Assembly: GCA_030686995.1 (NCBI GenBank)
Contig: CM060697.1
Location: 105,089,272-105,153,271, forward strand
DNA from: Artemisia argyi
Lineage: Eukaryota > Streptophyta > Magnoliopsida > Asterales > Asteraceae
DNA length: 64,000 bases
Direction of reading: 5' to 3'
This document shows positions 19,843-31,299 of the stretch, piece by piece. Made by a program: the position numbers and the translations under genes. Position 1 is the first letter of the stretch, and every line of letters starts with the position of its first letter. The notes under the pieces are model-generated. The model was not told where the DNA came from and ran no database searches. It was given only the letters and a program-made list of their open reading frames with translations.

Positions 19843-22769
19843 ATGTCTTCATCACCATCAACAAAAACCATAACCTTGAAATCATCAGATGGAGAAACCT
19901 TCGAAGTGTCAGAGACAGTAGCACTGGAATCCCAAACAATAAAACATATGATTGAGGATGACTGTGCTAACACAACCATCCCTTTGCCTAATGTCAACAG
20001 CAAAATCTTGGCAAAAGTGATTGAGTATTGCAAGAAACATGTTGGTAATGCTGATGATGATGATAAGGTTAAATCTGAAGATGATTTGAAGAGTTTTGAT
20101 TCTGAGTTTGTTAAAGTTGATCAAGGGACTCTTTTTGATCTTATTTTGGTATCTTTCTTTAATCTCTTTTTTGGCTTATTTTGTTAAAGATTTGATTTTT
20201 ATGATATGGGTCTTGTTTATTTTGATGATTAAGTGATTTTAGGTATTGGTTATGGTTAATTTTGTTAAAGATTTGGTTTTTATTTGTGGGTTTTGTTTAT
20301 TTTGATGATTGGTTAACAAAGTTTTGATTTTTAGGGGTATTAGGTGATTATATGATGATAATTAGTTTGATTCTGTGGTAAGAAAAAGTGATAAAAGGTG
20401 GATTATGATTGGTTTTGTACCCTGATGTGTTTGTGTGATGGTTTACCGAAAGAAAAAAAATTAGTTTTGTATCCTTGTTAGTATATTTTATGGATTATTG
20501 ATTGTTGTGGTTTAATTAATGGCATAATTATTGGATGTTTAGGGTTTAGTTTAATTGAGTTTATGAATCGATGTTGTTTAGTTGTACTTGCGGGGTGTTT
20601 GGATTAGCTTATTTTATGGGCTTATTGGCATGTTGAAATTTGGTGTACTGATAAAGCTTGCTTTAAAAAGCTTAAGGTCATAATGTCAAAAAGGTGAGCC
20701 TGTCGGCTTTTCCAAATATTGACCAGCTGATAAACCCATAAACTAAGCTAATCCAAACACCTTAAATGATTGTTTGGTTTGGTTTGTGACGTTTATGATA
20801 TGTTCTGTTTGCTGATTTTTTATTGAAGTTATTGTTAGATAACTTTTTCGTCGACACATATAAATCTGCTTGCTTCTTTGTCTTCACATTATCGAGTTAT
20901 CCGCTTTAGATTTTCAGGTTTGTTGTAGGTTTTTACAACAGTTATGAAATTAATATGGTGGGTAGTATTTCTTTATTCATGGGTTAATAAAGATAAATGT
21001 TTAGTGGTGTTTTGGGTTAATAAAGAGTTATTTATATACATTTACTTTACTGTCATGTATTATTTCTTTGAATAGTCTACTTATGGTATACCAAGTGATT
21101 TATACACTTTAAACAGTAGAAGTACCTTCGAACGATCATAACTGATTATTTGAAGGTAAATATGTGATTACTTGTTAGAAAATATCATTGAAGACACATG
21201 TCCAAACACCCACATAATGTGCACTTGTTTGCTGGTTACTTATATAAGCATTTCTTATAGCTAGGCTTACTACCTGCTTAGTGTTTGGGATTACTTATCA
21301 AAACTGTTTATCTGCTTATTGACTTCTGAAATAAGCTGTTTTGAGTTGCAGTTTCAAGCTGCTTATTGAAACAGCTCAAATTATAAAGCAATAAACAGTT
21401 CTTTTAGGAGATTCCAAGCACCCTCAAAACTGCTTATATGTTTTATTAGAAAACGTGTTTAAATGAAACAAGGAAACCATCAAAATGTGTTTTGTAATTA
21501 TCTTTGATAAGCTAGAACTATTTTCAGGAGCCTCTTCTGGAAGAAAACCAAGTTGAACCCAATTTTCATTTTCCGTGTTGTATACAAAACTTTTTGTGAA
21601 AGACAGGGGTCTTTGCTTTTGGTCTTAATTTGTTTTGCTGTGTGTAACTTGACTTCTTTCAGCATGGTGAGTAATTAATTGTAGCAGTGTAGCACCTTTT
21701 TTATGATCTATAAGTTTGATGAGCCATCTATTGTAATGGTCGACATGCATACTTGCTTCTGTCTTCAATAGCATTGAATTTGATTTGGAGCTCTTATATT
21801 ATATTCACTTTCTTTTACTGCTTGGCTTTATCTGTTACAAGTGTTTCTAGTGATAGTGTTCTGTGTGTTCGGTGTTAGATCTTTGGAGTCCGTTAAGTTC
21901 TTTTTATTTTTATTACATGCTATCATATGCTTGTACCAGTGTGTAGAAGATATTAGTGCTCCAGTTTTAGTTTTTATAGTAGCATTGTCGAGACTGTTAA
22001 GAATTATTGTATATTATTTTAACGTGCTCATTAAATTTCCTGTTTCAATCTGGAAGCTCTCATTCTGTTAGGACTGTAGGATTCGACATAAGAAAATCCG
22101 AACTGATGCATTATGCCTTTGGGAATAGTTTTGTTACATCAGAAGTAAAGTCACTATGTCACTTAGGGATTCTATCAACATGTTGTACGGATTATCTATC
22201 CTGGTTATATAGTTAGGATATCATTTTGGTGGGCCATTCAGTGTGATTTGTGTTAAACTCCATTTAGATTACGTTTACTTGGTGCCTTATTTGATAAGAG
22301 AAAAAAAAAAAAAAAAATCTTAAAATCATATTAATAACAAGATTTTTATGTCACTCACATTGGACTGTCACTGTGTATTCCTTCTCGTGACCTTATTTGC
22401 TGACAGGGAAAAAATGAGATAAAGATATAAGTCTATTCGTAGAAGTCTTCTATAGGTGGTAGATCAGTTGGGCAAACAAAGATATGCTTTAGTTAATGTT
22501 TGGAAGTTCTAATCTACTTTTGACAAAGTGGTATTTGTGTTTAATATTGTTTATGCGGTGCCTGATTGTTTTGTTGGTTGAATCTTCTGTTCTAGGCTGC
22601 AAACTACTTGAACATCAAGAGCCTGCTGGATCTTACCTGTCAAACTGTGGCTGACATGATCAAGGGAAAGACTCCTGAAGAGATCCGCAAGACATTCAAC
22701 ATAAAAAATGACTTCACCCCCGAGGAGGAAGAGGAAGTCCGCAGGGAGAATGCCTGGGCGTTCGAGTAA
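19843..22769 (+). CDS. SKP1: SKP1-like protein, canonical copy (two exons)
   Basis: SKP1 links cullin-1 to F-box proteins in SCF ubiquitin ligases, in nucleus and cytosol. Exon 1 is 19843-20148 and exon 2 is 22596-22769, with GT at 20149 and AG at 22594-22595; the intron is phase 0 and sits just after LFDLIL, before [15 protein letters not shown], the usual plant SKP1 intron position. The protein is 159 residues, the family's normal length. Residues 8-70 form the POZ-like fold ([46 protein letters not shown]). The C-terminal half has the F-box-binding helices [21 protein letters not shown] and ends RRENAWAFE, close to the canonical end. An acidic D-rich loop lies at residues 71-78. The intron is unusually long (2447 bp) and holds two MITEs. 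No frame defects are seen. Confidence 0.93.
20594..20761. mobile_element. MITE in the SKP1 intron
   Basis: 168 bp with inverted ends GGTGTTTGGATTAGCTTATTTTATGGG and (inverse) GGTGTTTGGATTAGCTTAGTTTATGGG. Looks like a hAT-type MITE; the target duplication was not resolved. Confidence 0.65.
21280..21422. mobile_element. Second MITE in the SKP1 intron (degenerate)
   Basis: Ends AGTGTTTGGGATTACTTAT and (inverse) GGTGCTTGGAATCTCC, with an inner inverted pair around AAACTGTTTATCTGCTTATTG / CAATAAACAGTT. Same general type as the MITE at 20594. Confidence 0.45.
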
Positions 22770-23391
22770 ATTTCCGTTCTGTGAAATTGTCTATATTTAA
22801 GTATCGAATGATGGTAGGGGGTTTTCTTGCATTTCTTTGAAAAACCAAACCTTGAATTGTTGATGTTTTGGATTTATGGTGAATGTTTTTTTCTTTGTGG
22901 TATTTTGTTATCGCTTTGTGTTGGTGGTTAAATCTTTCCTCCATGTGTTCTGTTGTCTTTTGATGCAAGTCCTGTATTACAGTATATATAGCCGGCATAG
23001 CACACTATACCAACTTGCTAAAGTGCAGCAGTGAATGAGTTTTGGTTTCTGCTCAGATATCTTATTTTTACTGGATTTCTCTTTCCTTTACGCGTGGTGA
23101 CCCAAATCTACCCTTTTATTCCAAACCATGATATCTGCCCACATTTTTTTTCTCACTTTTGCTCGATTTATCACATTTGCTTCTTGTTCACTGCATATCT
23201 AACTGTGATGTTAGATGGGAGCTGTTGCATTGGCTTAGTGGTATGAGAAATGTATGATATATCCCTCATCAACCAAATGGTTAATTGGAACAAGACTTGT
23301 GAGTTTATTGGGAAAATAACTTGGACTGCTTGTCTATAAATCCTAACGTTGTTTATCCATTAAATCTTAATTTTGGGTTGAAGGCATCTCC
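22770..23391 (+). other. SKP1 3' flank
   Basis: Begins with the 3' UTR. Blocks such as ccttgaattgtt and tgttggtggttaa recur after the second SKP1-like gene (26752-26960), so the 3' flank was duplicated together with exon 2. No other gene. Confidence 0.5.
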
Positions 23392-23407
23392 AAATGGCAC
23401 TGCAAAT

Positions 23408-24420
23408 TAATTGAATAGAAGGGGTGTTTGGGACAAGATAATTATGATGAAATTTTGATTTCTCAAGCAGCCAATTATGAAGGTGGAATGGATCAAATTT
23501 GAATGGCAGATGGCTAGTATCTTGGGAATGATAAGTTGATGCTATGGTTGACAATCATGGAATCATTTATAATTTCCATAAAGTAGTTCCCTGCTTGGAT
23601 CACAGTGTTCTTGTTAAAAAGCACTGGTATACATCTTGGATACAGAATGATTGAATTGTATCAGCAGAGATTTGGTCTTTATATAATCTCTGCATATCAT
23701 GGTTCATATAGGTTCAGATCAAGCTTATGATCTTGAATCTATGTTTAAAGCTACTAAACATTGATGGCCTTGTATTTTGGAAATCAATTGACTGCTCTCT
23801 TTTAGGCCTCAATGACAGTCATCAATAGGCCTTGTTGGTAATTGTGTACTGTCTTGACAAGCTTAATAGAAAACAATTGATTGGAATTCATAAAGGTATC
23901 CAATGTGAGAAGGGTAAGTAGCTTTGGTGGGCAGTGTATGAAGATAGAAATAGTGAGGAGTGAAAGATGAACCTATTTGGTCCTATCTATGCTCTGCCAA
24001 GGAGGAAATAGTTGGTTCTCACTGCAAGGAGTGTGTTCCCAACTGTGTGAAGCCATTGTAGTAAATGAAAATGTAACACAGTTGGTATAGCCCTTGCCTG
24101 TGGAGAGGTTATGGGTGCCTAGTGAAGCCAATATCCTTTTCTACCTTGATCATTGTAGGTTGAATGGTTAAGGTGGAAGGAGCATTGGAAATGTAGCTAG
24201 ATGGGATTGGTGCAATACAAGGTGATTTTGGTTTTGTCTGATGAAGTGTTATGTCAGATAAAAGGTGTATCAGATAAGATGTGTTTGTTATGTTGTGTTA
24301 TTAGTTGATAGACATAGATGAATGAGCTGTTATTGGGTGATGTCCAAAACAGCTTCTGAATATGCTTTTTAAAGCATTATGTACTATAATTTGGAGATTA
24401 ATAAGATATTTTCACCTTTT

Positions 24421-24458
<38 letters not shown>
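23408..24458 (+). mobile_element. Poly(A)-tailed retroinsertion with target duplication
   Basis: About 1.05 kb ending in a run of about 40 A (24423-24460). It is flanked by 16-bp direct repeats AAATGGCACTGCAAAT (23392-23407) and AAATGCCACTGCAAAT (24459-24474), one mismatch, the signature of LINE-driven target-primed insertion. The body has no long ORF. It could be a 5'-truncated LINE or a retrocopied non-coding transcript; I do not recognise its source. Confidence 0.65.
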
Positions 24459-24463
<5 letters not shown>

Positions 24464-24902
24464 CCACTGCAAATGGCAGGAGTATCCTCAACTTGAATTT
24501 GATCAAACAAATTTTAGGTTATTGGCCGATATGTTGTGTTATGGGGGGTTGGTTTAGTCCTGGATTAGTGTATCTTTTGTCGAGCATGTAATAGTTCGGG
24601 ATCTCTTACTAAAGCGCCAAAATATATTCCCGAGTCGATGAAAAACATTGTTACTATGGGTGCACCGTTTACTTCAGTTTACCTTGAAGGTACTAATTAG
24701 TACTTAGAAGAAACTAATCAGAAAAAGTCCAACAGCGTAAGTTAATATGTAAAAGCCAATTTGCGTACATAATGAAAGTTTCAAACTGCACTATCAATCT
24801 GACTAAGAAAATAATACGATTGGGGCCAACATTGTTTGACTTGGAATACTTCTATGACTTAGAAAATATCACCATTGCATTCATCATTTTTCCTACTTCA
24901 AT

Positions 24903-26751
24903 ATGTCTCCTAATTTCATTCATATGCTATTCATACTTACAGCAATTTGTATTTTTATCGCTTCTTCACGACCTATCAAAAGAAATCTAGATGATAATGT
25001 TGTCACATTGACAAGCTCAGAGGGTGAACAATTCCATGTGAAGTTACACGTGGTGTTGCAATCTGAGACGATCAAACAAATGATTGTGGCTGGAGGCTTT
25101 AACGATCAGAATATTGTACTGTCTTTTCCTAATATAACCAGTGAGATCATGGTCAAGGTGTTGGAGTATTGTAACAAACATGAGCATTATACTGGTGCTG
25201 GATATAATAAAACTGCTGATGATGAGATGAAAATGTTTGATAAGCAGTTTGTGGACGTCCAGCAGGAGACGCTATTTAAACTCGTTCTGGTTTGTTAGAA
25301 TTCACTTTCTTCATTTCCCTTGTTGGCTTATGTTTTAGTGAACTAAGAGAGTATTTGAGATAGCTTATATAAGTTTATATCTGTTTAGACTTTATGTGAT
25401 AAGCAATTCAAATGTTTGGATGAGACTGTTATTCGACTTCTTTTAAAACTCGTTTTTGACCTCTTTATTATATTTAGTATATATATACTACATTGTAATG
25501 CATTTGAGATTATTCTATAATTAGAAAGGCTTAAAATCCAGACTTTTTTCTTGCTTATTATGAAAAGATTTCAAAATTAATTTGTTAGGAAGCAAGTTGG
25601 TTAGAAAGTTTGTTAGGAAGCGGTTGGTTGTTCAAACTAAAATTATTTGACTTAACCATCTCTAATATCTCTACTTATAAAGCATGAAGACAACTAAACA
25701 TGTAACCAAATAACGTAAAATATAATCACACGGTACCCGCCGCCGCATTGCGCGGGTACCGTTCTAGTATATATCCAATGTAGTTACTACACTTCTTTCT
25801 ATGACTTCTCCTTTTGTGTTGGTTTGTCTTTCTTTTTAAGTTTGTGGTGTTATTTTTATCTTACTTCAGTCTGGTGTGGAATCCTTAGAAACGTGGTTTT
25901 ATGCAGTAAGACTTCGGTCGGTGTGGAGAGTAATCGAGTGTAGCATCTTATCTATGATTTATAAGTTTGATTCACTGTAATACTCGATGAACATGTTTGC
26001 ATCTGTTTTTGGTAGGATTAATTTTGCTTTAGGAGGTCTTACCTTTTATATGCCAGTTTCTTGTGTTGATGGTCGATGTGTTCTATAGATCTTTGGAGAC
26101 CCTAGAGTTCTTGTATTTGTTATGATTTTCTTTGTTTTTTTTCGTTACACACTGTCACACCTGATACCACTATACCAGTGTTGAGTAGACATCAGTGATC
26201 CGGTTTTAATTTCTTTGATTGACATGTCCTAGACTTGTGAAATATACAATACATACATAGTTAAATGTGTTTACGAATTAAATTGTTTCAGTCTATAAGT
26301 TTCTTATTTGGCTATGACAGTAGGAAAAGACATAAGTAAAGCCGAACTGATAACTTGTGTTTCGAACTGATAACTTGTGTTTCAAACTGATTCTATCAAC
26401 ATCATTTGTTCAATATCTATACTGGTTAAGTGCTAGGCCGACAAAAATGCTATTAATCTGGCTTCTATAGAACGCCAAAAGATCCCAAGTTATTGATGTT
26501 ATTAGAATGTATTATATATGTTGGATTTATTTATGCGGTAGATGATTGTTTTGTTGTTTGAATCTTTCGTGTCTCAGGCTGCAGACTACCTGAACATTAA
26601 GAGCCTGTTGGATCTTACCTGTCAAACTGTGGTTGATATGATGAAGGGAAAGACTCCAGAAGAGATACGCAAAACTTTCAACATCAAGAATGACTTCACC
26701 CCCGAGGAGGAAGAGGAGGTGCGCAGGGAGAATGCCTGGGCCTTTAAGTAA
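24903..26751 (+). CDS. SKP1-like protein with hydrophobic N-terminal extension (two exons)
   Basis: Exon 1 is 24903-25289, exon 2 is 26578-26751 (GT at 25290, AG at 26576-26577, phase 0, same intron position as the canonical copy). The 186-residue product begins with about 30 residues absent from ordinary SKP1: MSPNFIH, a hydrophobic run [13 protein letters not shown] (residues 8-20) and SSRPIKR, which looks like a signal peptide or anchor. The POZ-like part follows ([43 protein letters not shown]) and is much diverged from the canonical copy. Exon 2 differs from it at only 4 of 57 residues and ends RRENAWAFK. Only Met1 and Met8 are available as starts, and the pseudogene downstream has the same extension, so it is not a start-choice artefact. 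Secretion or ER anchoring is inferred and would be odd for an SCF subunit. Confidence 0.75.
25668..25767 (+). mobile_element. 100-bp Helitron-like element in the SKP1-like intron
   Basis: Starts TCTCTACT after an A (25667) and ends with the hairpin GGTACCCGC...GCGCGGGTACC, then GTTCTAG before a T (25768). The 5' TC, the 3' hairpin with CTRR end and the A/T insertion context are Helitron features. It must be non-autonomous. Confidence 0.6.
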
Positions 26752-27529
26752 AATTCCTGCTATGTTGTCTCTATTTAGTACCGTATAATGGTTGGAGGTT
26801 TTCGGGTTTTTCTATAAAACTGACCTTGAATTGTTTACGTATTGGATCTGTGGTGAATGTTTTTTTTATGTCATAGTATCTGATTTGTGTTTTGTGTTGG
26901 TGGTTAATTTTTTGTTTCTATCTTGTTCATTTGTCCTTTGATGTAAGTTCTATATGTAACTATTGTATAAGCGTACATGTATGAATTCTGCCCTTATCTC
27001 CCAAAACGTCGTTGAGAAGAAAAAAAAAAATCAAAACCCATAGTCATGCTGAAATTGTATGAGATCAATAACCTAGTAAAGCCACAACATGAACCACTTG
27101 GTAAAAAACTGCATTAAATGCCAATGAAAAACTCAGCTACACTAGTATACCAAGCTAGGGAAACCTTCAATCCCAGATGGAATGATGAGAATAAACTAGA
27201 TTCGGCAACAAGCAACAAAATATGTACCACTAGAAAACATCTGATCCTATAAAAACCGTAGGGTTTTTTACATTTTACCTGAAACCAGAACAAGAACTCT
27301 ATTAAAATTTAAACTGTAATTCTTTTTCATCTCCTAACCTTTTACAGTAAATGATAAGAGTAGGTGAAATATCATGACAAAGTGACACAAAGAACTAATC
27401 ACCATTGCAGGCAACTTTGTTTGACTTAGAACACTTCTATGACTTGTAAGTCAAAGTCTCCATCAAACAAAAGTCAAACCCAATCATCTGATATACCATT
27501 CATCATTTTCTTCATCTTTTCACATCGGT
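26752..27529 (+). other. Spacer between the second and third SKP1-like loci
   Basis: The 3' UTR of the second gene, then AT-rich DNA. The last 120 bp (from ttgtttgacttagaacacttctatgactt) repeat the promoter-proximal region of the second gene (24832-24902), so promoter and exon 1 were duplicated as a unit. Confidence 0.55.
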
Positions 27530-28509
27530 ATGTCTCTTAATTTCCTTCATATGCATTTCATTTTTATAGCAATTTCTGTCTTTATCGCTTCTTCACGCCC
27601 TATCACCACAAATTCAGATGATCATGTTGTCACGTTAACTAGCTCTGGTGGCGAACAATTCAACATGGACTTACATGTGGCGTTACAATCAGAGACGATA
27701 AAACTAGCGAGATCATGGTCAAGGTGTTGGAGTATTGTAACAAACATGAGTATTACGCGGGTCCTGGAAATAACATCACTGCTGATGATGAGATGAAAAT
27801 GTTTGATGCGCAGTTTGTGAATGTTCATTACGAGACGCTATTCAAACTCTATCTGGTAAGTAAGAATTCAATATCTTCATTTTGCTCCTTTGCTTAAGTT
27901 CATATGAAGTTAGAGGGTGTTTGGACTCATTATTAATGTTAAGTTTATCTGCTTTTTTCTGAATCAGATAAAATTGTTGTTACATGCTTGTTTTTTGAGC
28001 TGATAAGTAGTTTAAACTTTAAACTATGCAATCCCAGACACCCTCTCTCAAACGAAAAGAGTCATACTTTTGTGATTTTGTTCGTTTATATACATTTGTC
28101 TCCCCGGCAAAGATTGTCTGTGTTCGTTTATATACATTTGTCCCCCCAGCAAAGATGTCGATCTGTGTCCATATTTATATACATTTGTGCATTTTTTTTG
28201 AGCTTATGAGCTTACTGAAGGCAAATAGTACTTAGTACAAATCACAAAATAACAATCAATTATAGTTTGTAAAATTCCTTATGTTAATAGTTTACGGGTC
28301 AAAACAAATGTTACATGTTACAGGCAGCGTATGATCTGAAGATAAAAAGCCTATCGGATCTGATAGCTGAAACAATAGGCAATATGATGCATGGAAAGAC
28401 CCCTAACGAGATACGTGAGATGTTTAACATCAAGGATTCATGTGTTGATCACCATGAACAAGAAGAGTCTGATCGAGAAAATGCTGGGGCATTCGTGAAT
28501 GACACTTAA
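27530..28509 (+). pseudogene. SKP1-like pseudogene
   Basis: Exon 1 (27530-27855) is a relative of the second gene: the same hydrophobic start ([25 protein letters not shown]) and VVTLTSSGGEQF. After LQSETIKL about 61 bp are missing compared with the second gene (junction near 27700), which removes part of the POZ-like core and shifts the frame; the rest ([14 protein letters not shown]...) continues in another frame. Exon 2 (28324-28509) follows a normal AG, retains KTPNEIREMFNIKD, but ends ENAGAFVNDT, having lost the conserved W near the C-terminus. The intron (donor GTAAGT at 27856) is short and carries a MITE. A frameshifting deletion inside the first domain makes a working SKP1 unlikely. 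Confidence 0.8.
27912..28046. mobile_element. MITE in the SKP1 pseudogene intron
   Basis: About 135 bp with ends AGAGGGTGTTTGGACT and (inverse) AGAGGGTGTCTGGGAT; hAT-like. Confidence 0.55.
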
Positions 28510-28833
28510 ATCCTTGTATGATATGTTTTATGTATTATAATTCCTATTATGAATTCTGAAACAAAGCTTTCTATAGTTTTGTTAAAAACTTAATATATAT
28601 CAACTTTCTGGTTCATTTCATATTAGGCCTTTTGTAAATGATGCACTTTGTTTGATCATGCATACACACACTTTTGCCGGAGGTCTTCTGGAAACAGTCT
28701 CTTTACGTCCGGGTAAGAGTGTGACTGCCCCACACTCCAGCGAAATTAAGTTTTCTTGTTGTTGTACTTTGTTTGCTCCTTTCTCTTAGAGTTATTCTTT
28801 ACTATATCATAACTATTTCGAAAAAAAATAATA
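28510..28833. other. 3' flank of the SKP1 pseudogene
   Basis: AT-rich 3' UTR-like sequence, no gene or clear repeat. Confidence 0.4.
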
Positions 28834-29029
28834 TATTCCTTATGTCCCAAAATTATTTTCGCTAGATAAAAACTACACTTTAAGAAAAGTGAGACCACTA
28901 CATTTCTCAACCAATCAAACATGTTTCCCACCTACTAAACTGTTTTTTGATATGTTTATACATAGTGGACAATCATTTTATGACATCCAAAAGTAGAAAT
29001 ATTGACAATAATTTTGGGATCAAAATGAT
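28834..29029. mobile_element. Degenerate Stowaway-like MITE
   Basis: About 196 bp. The left end ATTCCTTATGTCCCAAAATTATTTTCGC and the inverse right end TCATTTTGATCCCAAAATTATTGTCAAT are diverged forms of the CTCCCTCCGTCCCAAAATT family, better preserved at 56564. Confidence 0.55.
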
Positions 29030-29381
29030 GATTCTTCAAAAATGTTATTCCACACTCCAAAGGTTTTTTTAGTCAATGGGTGGTGAAAAAGTATGTTACT
29101 TCCAAAATGAATAATTATTATGTGACATAAAGAATGACAAACAAATAAATCTAAATTGAAAAATAATTTGGTATTTAGCCCGTTTTCTCATAGATTATTT
29201 ATGTAATAAGACTACCCAACCTTCACACCACTTCATCTTTCACTTCGGCGCCACATCGACTTTCTTTCTCCTTCACCACCGTCTTACTTTTCACTCCCAA
29301 CAATCTCACACCATTTCACCTTTCAACATATATTTTTATTTATTAAAATACGCCACTAAATATATCTCACACACTCACAAA

Positions 29382-29382
<1 letters not shown>

Positions 29383-29432
<50 letters not shown>
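29383..29432. repeat. (AT)n microsatellite
   Basis: About 25 AT units next to the left end of the element at 29433. Confidence 0.9.
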
Positions 29433-29434
<2 letters not shown>

Positions 29435-30297
29435 TGAGGATCAGGTACGTTTTTGTCTTTTAGTGCGGATGGTACGGACGAATCTCAGCCCTCCATCTAG
29501 TCAACCATCTGAAAAAGGCGGAGTGACAATATCGTAAATATCCCGTCTTTTTTTAAGATCGTTACTATCGTATTAGCTTTTTTTTCTGAAAAAAATTCAA
29601 AAAAATCTAAAAAAATTAAAAAAATAAAGAGGATAACAAATAATTAAGAATCGCTGAAAAAAATTTCAAAAAAAAAAATCGTTTTCATCGTTAAAGGTAT
29701 TGTGATATCAGAATCTGATTTTGACTTTTTTACAAAAGTCAAGATCTGATCTTGATTTGTCAAGATCAGATATTGACTTTTGTAAAAAAGTCAAAATCAG
29801 ATTCTGAAAACTTTTTTTTTAATAATAAATTTAATATCACAATAACTTTTTTAATATCGTAAAAACTTTTTCTTAATAAAAATTGTTAATATCGCCGTAA
29901 CTATCATGCTTTCTTAATATCAAAGTTAATTTTTTTTAATATCACTTTAACTTTTTCTTAATATCGTAATATCACGGTTCATTTTTACATGTAAAAAAGC
30001 TTAATATCACGGTACCACTCATAATATCGTTAATATCACATTAGCACTCATAATCAAAAAAGAAAAAAGTGCTCAGAAAAATCTGAAAAAATAAAAAAAT
30101 AAAAGAACACAACTAGAGTAAGGATCGCTGAGAAGGAAAAAAAAAATCAAAAAAATCGTTTTCATGATCAATTGGTACCGTGATATTAGCGTCAGATCTT
30201 GACTTTTTTACAAAAAGTCAAGATCAGATCTGGAATGGGCGGTCCAGATCCATCCGCACGTCCGCACTAAAAAATTGTATCCGCACGTGATCCTCAC

Positions 30298-30298
<1 letters not shown>
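29433..30298. mobile_element. MITE with GTGAGGATCA ends and a long internal hairpin
   Basis: 866 bp set between AT repeats on the left and CT/TA repeats on the right. Left end GGTGAGGATCAGGTACG...TTTTAGTGCGGATGG; inverse right end AGTGAGGATCACGTGCGG...TTTTAGTGCGGACG. Interior: multiple TTAATATC(AC/GT) repeats (29820-30050), a 48-bp-arm hairpin (29708-29807), and a shorter related hairpin at 30190-30232. No ORF. Confidence 0.6.
29708..29807. repeat. Near-perfect 48-bp hairpin
   Basis: 29708-29755 pairs with 29760-29807 with one mismatch and a four-base loop; the arms contain AATCAGATTCTGA and AGTCAAGATCTGATC-type motifs. A transcript would form a long stem. Confidence 0.85.
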
Positions 30299-30416
<118 letters not shown>

Positions 30417-30733
30417 ACTAGCATAATGCTCGAAAAAGGTGAACTCTTCACTTCTTGCTGCACCTTTTCATCCTTGCCAAACCACCACTTCACCTCCCCC
30501 AATGGCTTTGCTGCGTGAGGGGCACCCTTGCCATTTGCTCACTTTGGCTGGGGATAGCCTAATAGTAAGATTAAATTGTCGAATTGGTCTATGCAAGATG
30601 TCAACTTTGGCTAAAACCATCCTTATTTAAAACTAAACACGTGAAACAGCAAAAAGGGGGAAGTTATAAAACATCAATAAGTTATTTCGTAAGTGTACAG
30701 ATTTTCTGATTTGAATAAATTTTACTAAAATTC

Positions 30734-31064
30734 GGGGGGCGTTTGGTTTGTTGTCATGAATCACAATGAGTATGGGTATAAATATAAGGTGAAATGACAA
30801 TGAATGTATTAATTTCTTGTTGTTTGGATTAATATAAAATGTATGAGTTTTATTATTTAAATTGTTGTAAAAAAATTAAAAATGACAACAATATATGCTT
30901 TCACACTCAAAATAATGTGGGCCCGAGGGAATGGTGTGGCCAAAGATACCAAGTTAGCCTTCAATGAGAAAATCCTCATACTTGGATATCATCAAACCCA
31001 TACAAGTGAACCAAACATAAACAATCATTGTCATTTCCATACCCCCAATCCAAACAACACCTCG
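30734..31064. mobile_element. MITE with GTTTGG inverted ends
   Basis: About 331 bp. Ends GGGGGGCGTTTGGTTTG and (inverse) GAGGTGTTGTTTGGATTGG, with inner inverted matches (tgagtatgggtataaat / ggggtatggaaatgaca). Superfamily not settled. Confidence 0.45.
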
Positions 31065-31299
31065 TTTTTCATTCTCTGTTATAGAATCTATATATTGAAT
31101 GTGAGCATTAATGTTATAAGCTAAGAAACTCATTATGATGATTAAGCTCAGAAAGTTCCTTAATCTTGAGCTTCTTTTGAAAGCTTTTAAAGTTGGAGTC
31201 ACATTTATTTGGTGCAATTGAATGTAAAGCTGAATATGAAGTGTTGCTTCAGTTTCGAGTATACAAAACATCCTTCATTTAACAAAAAAACCCATTCTG

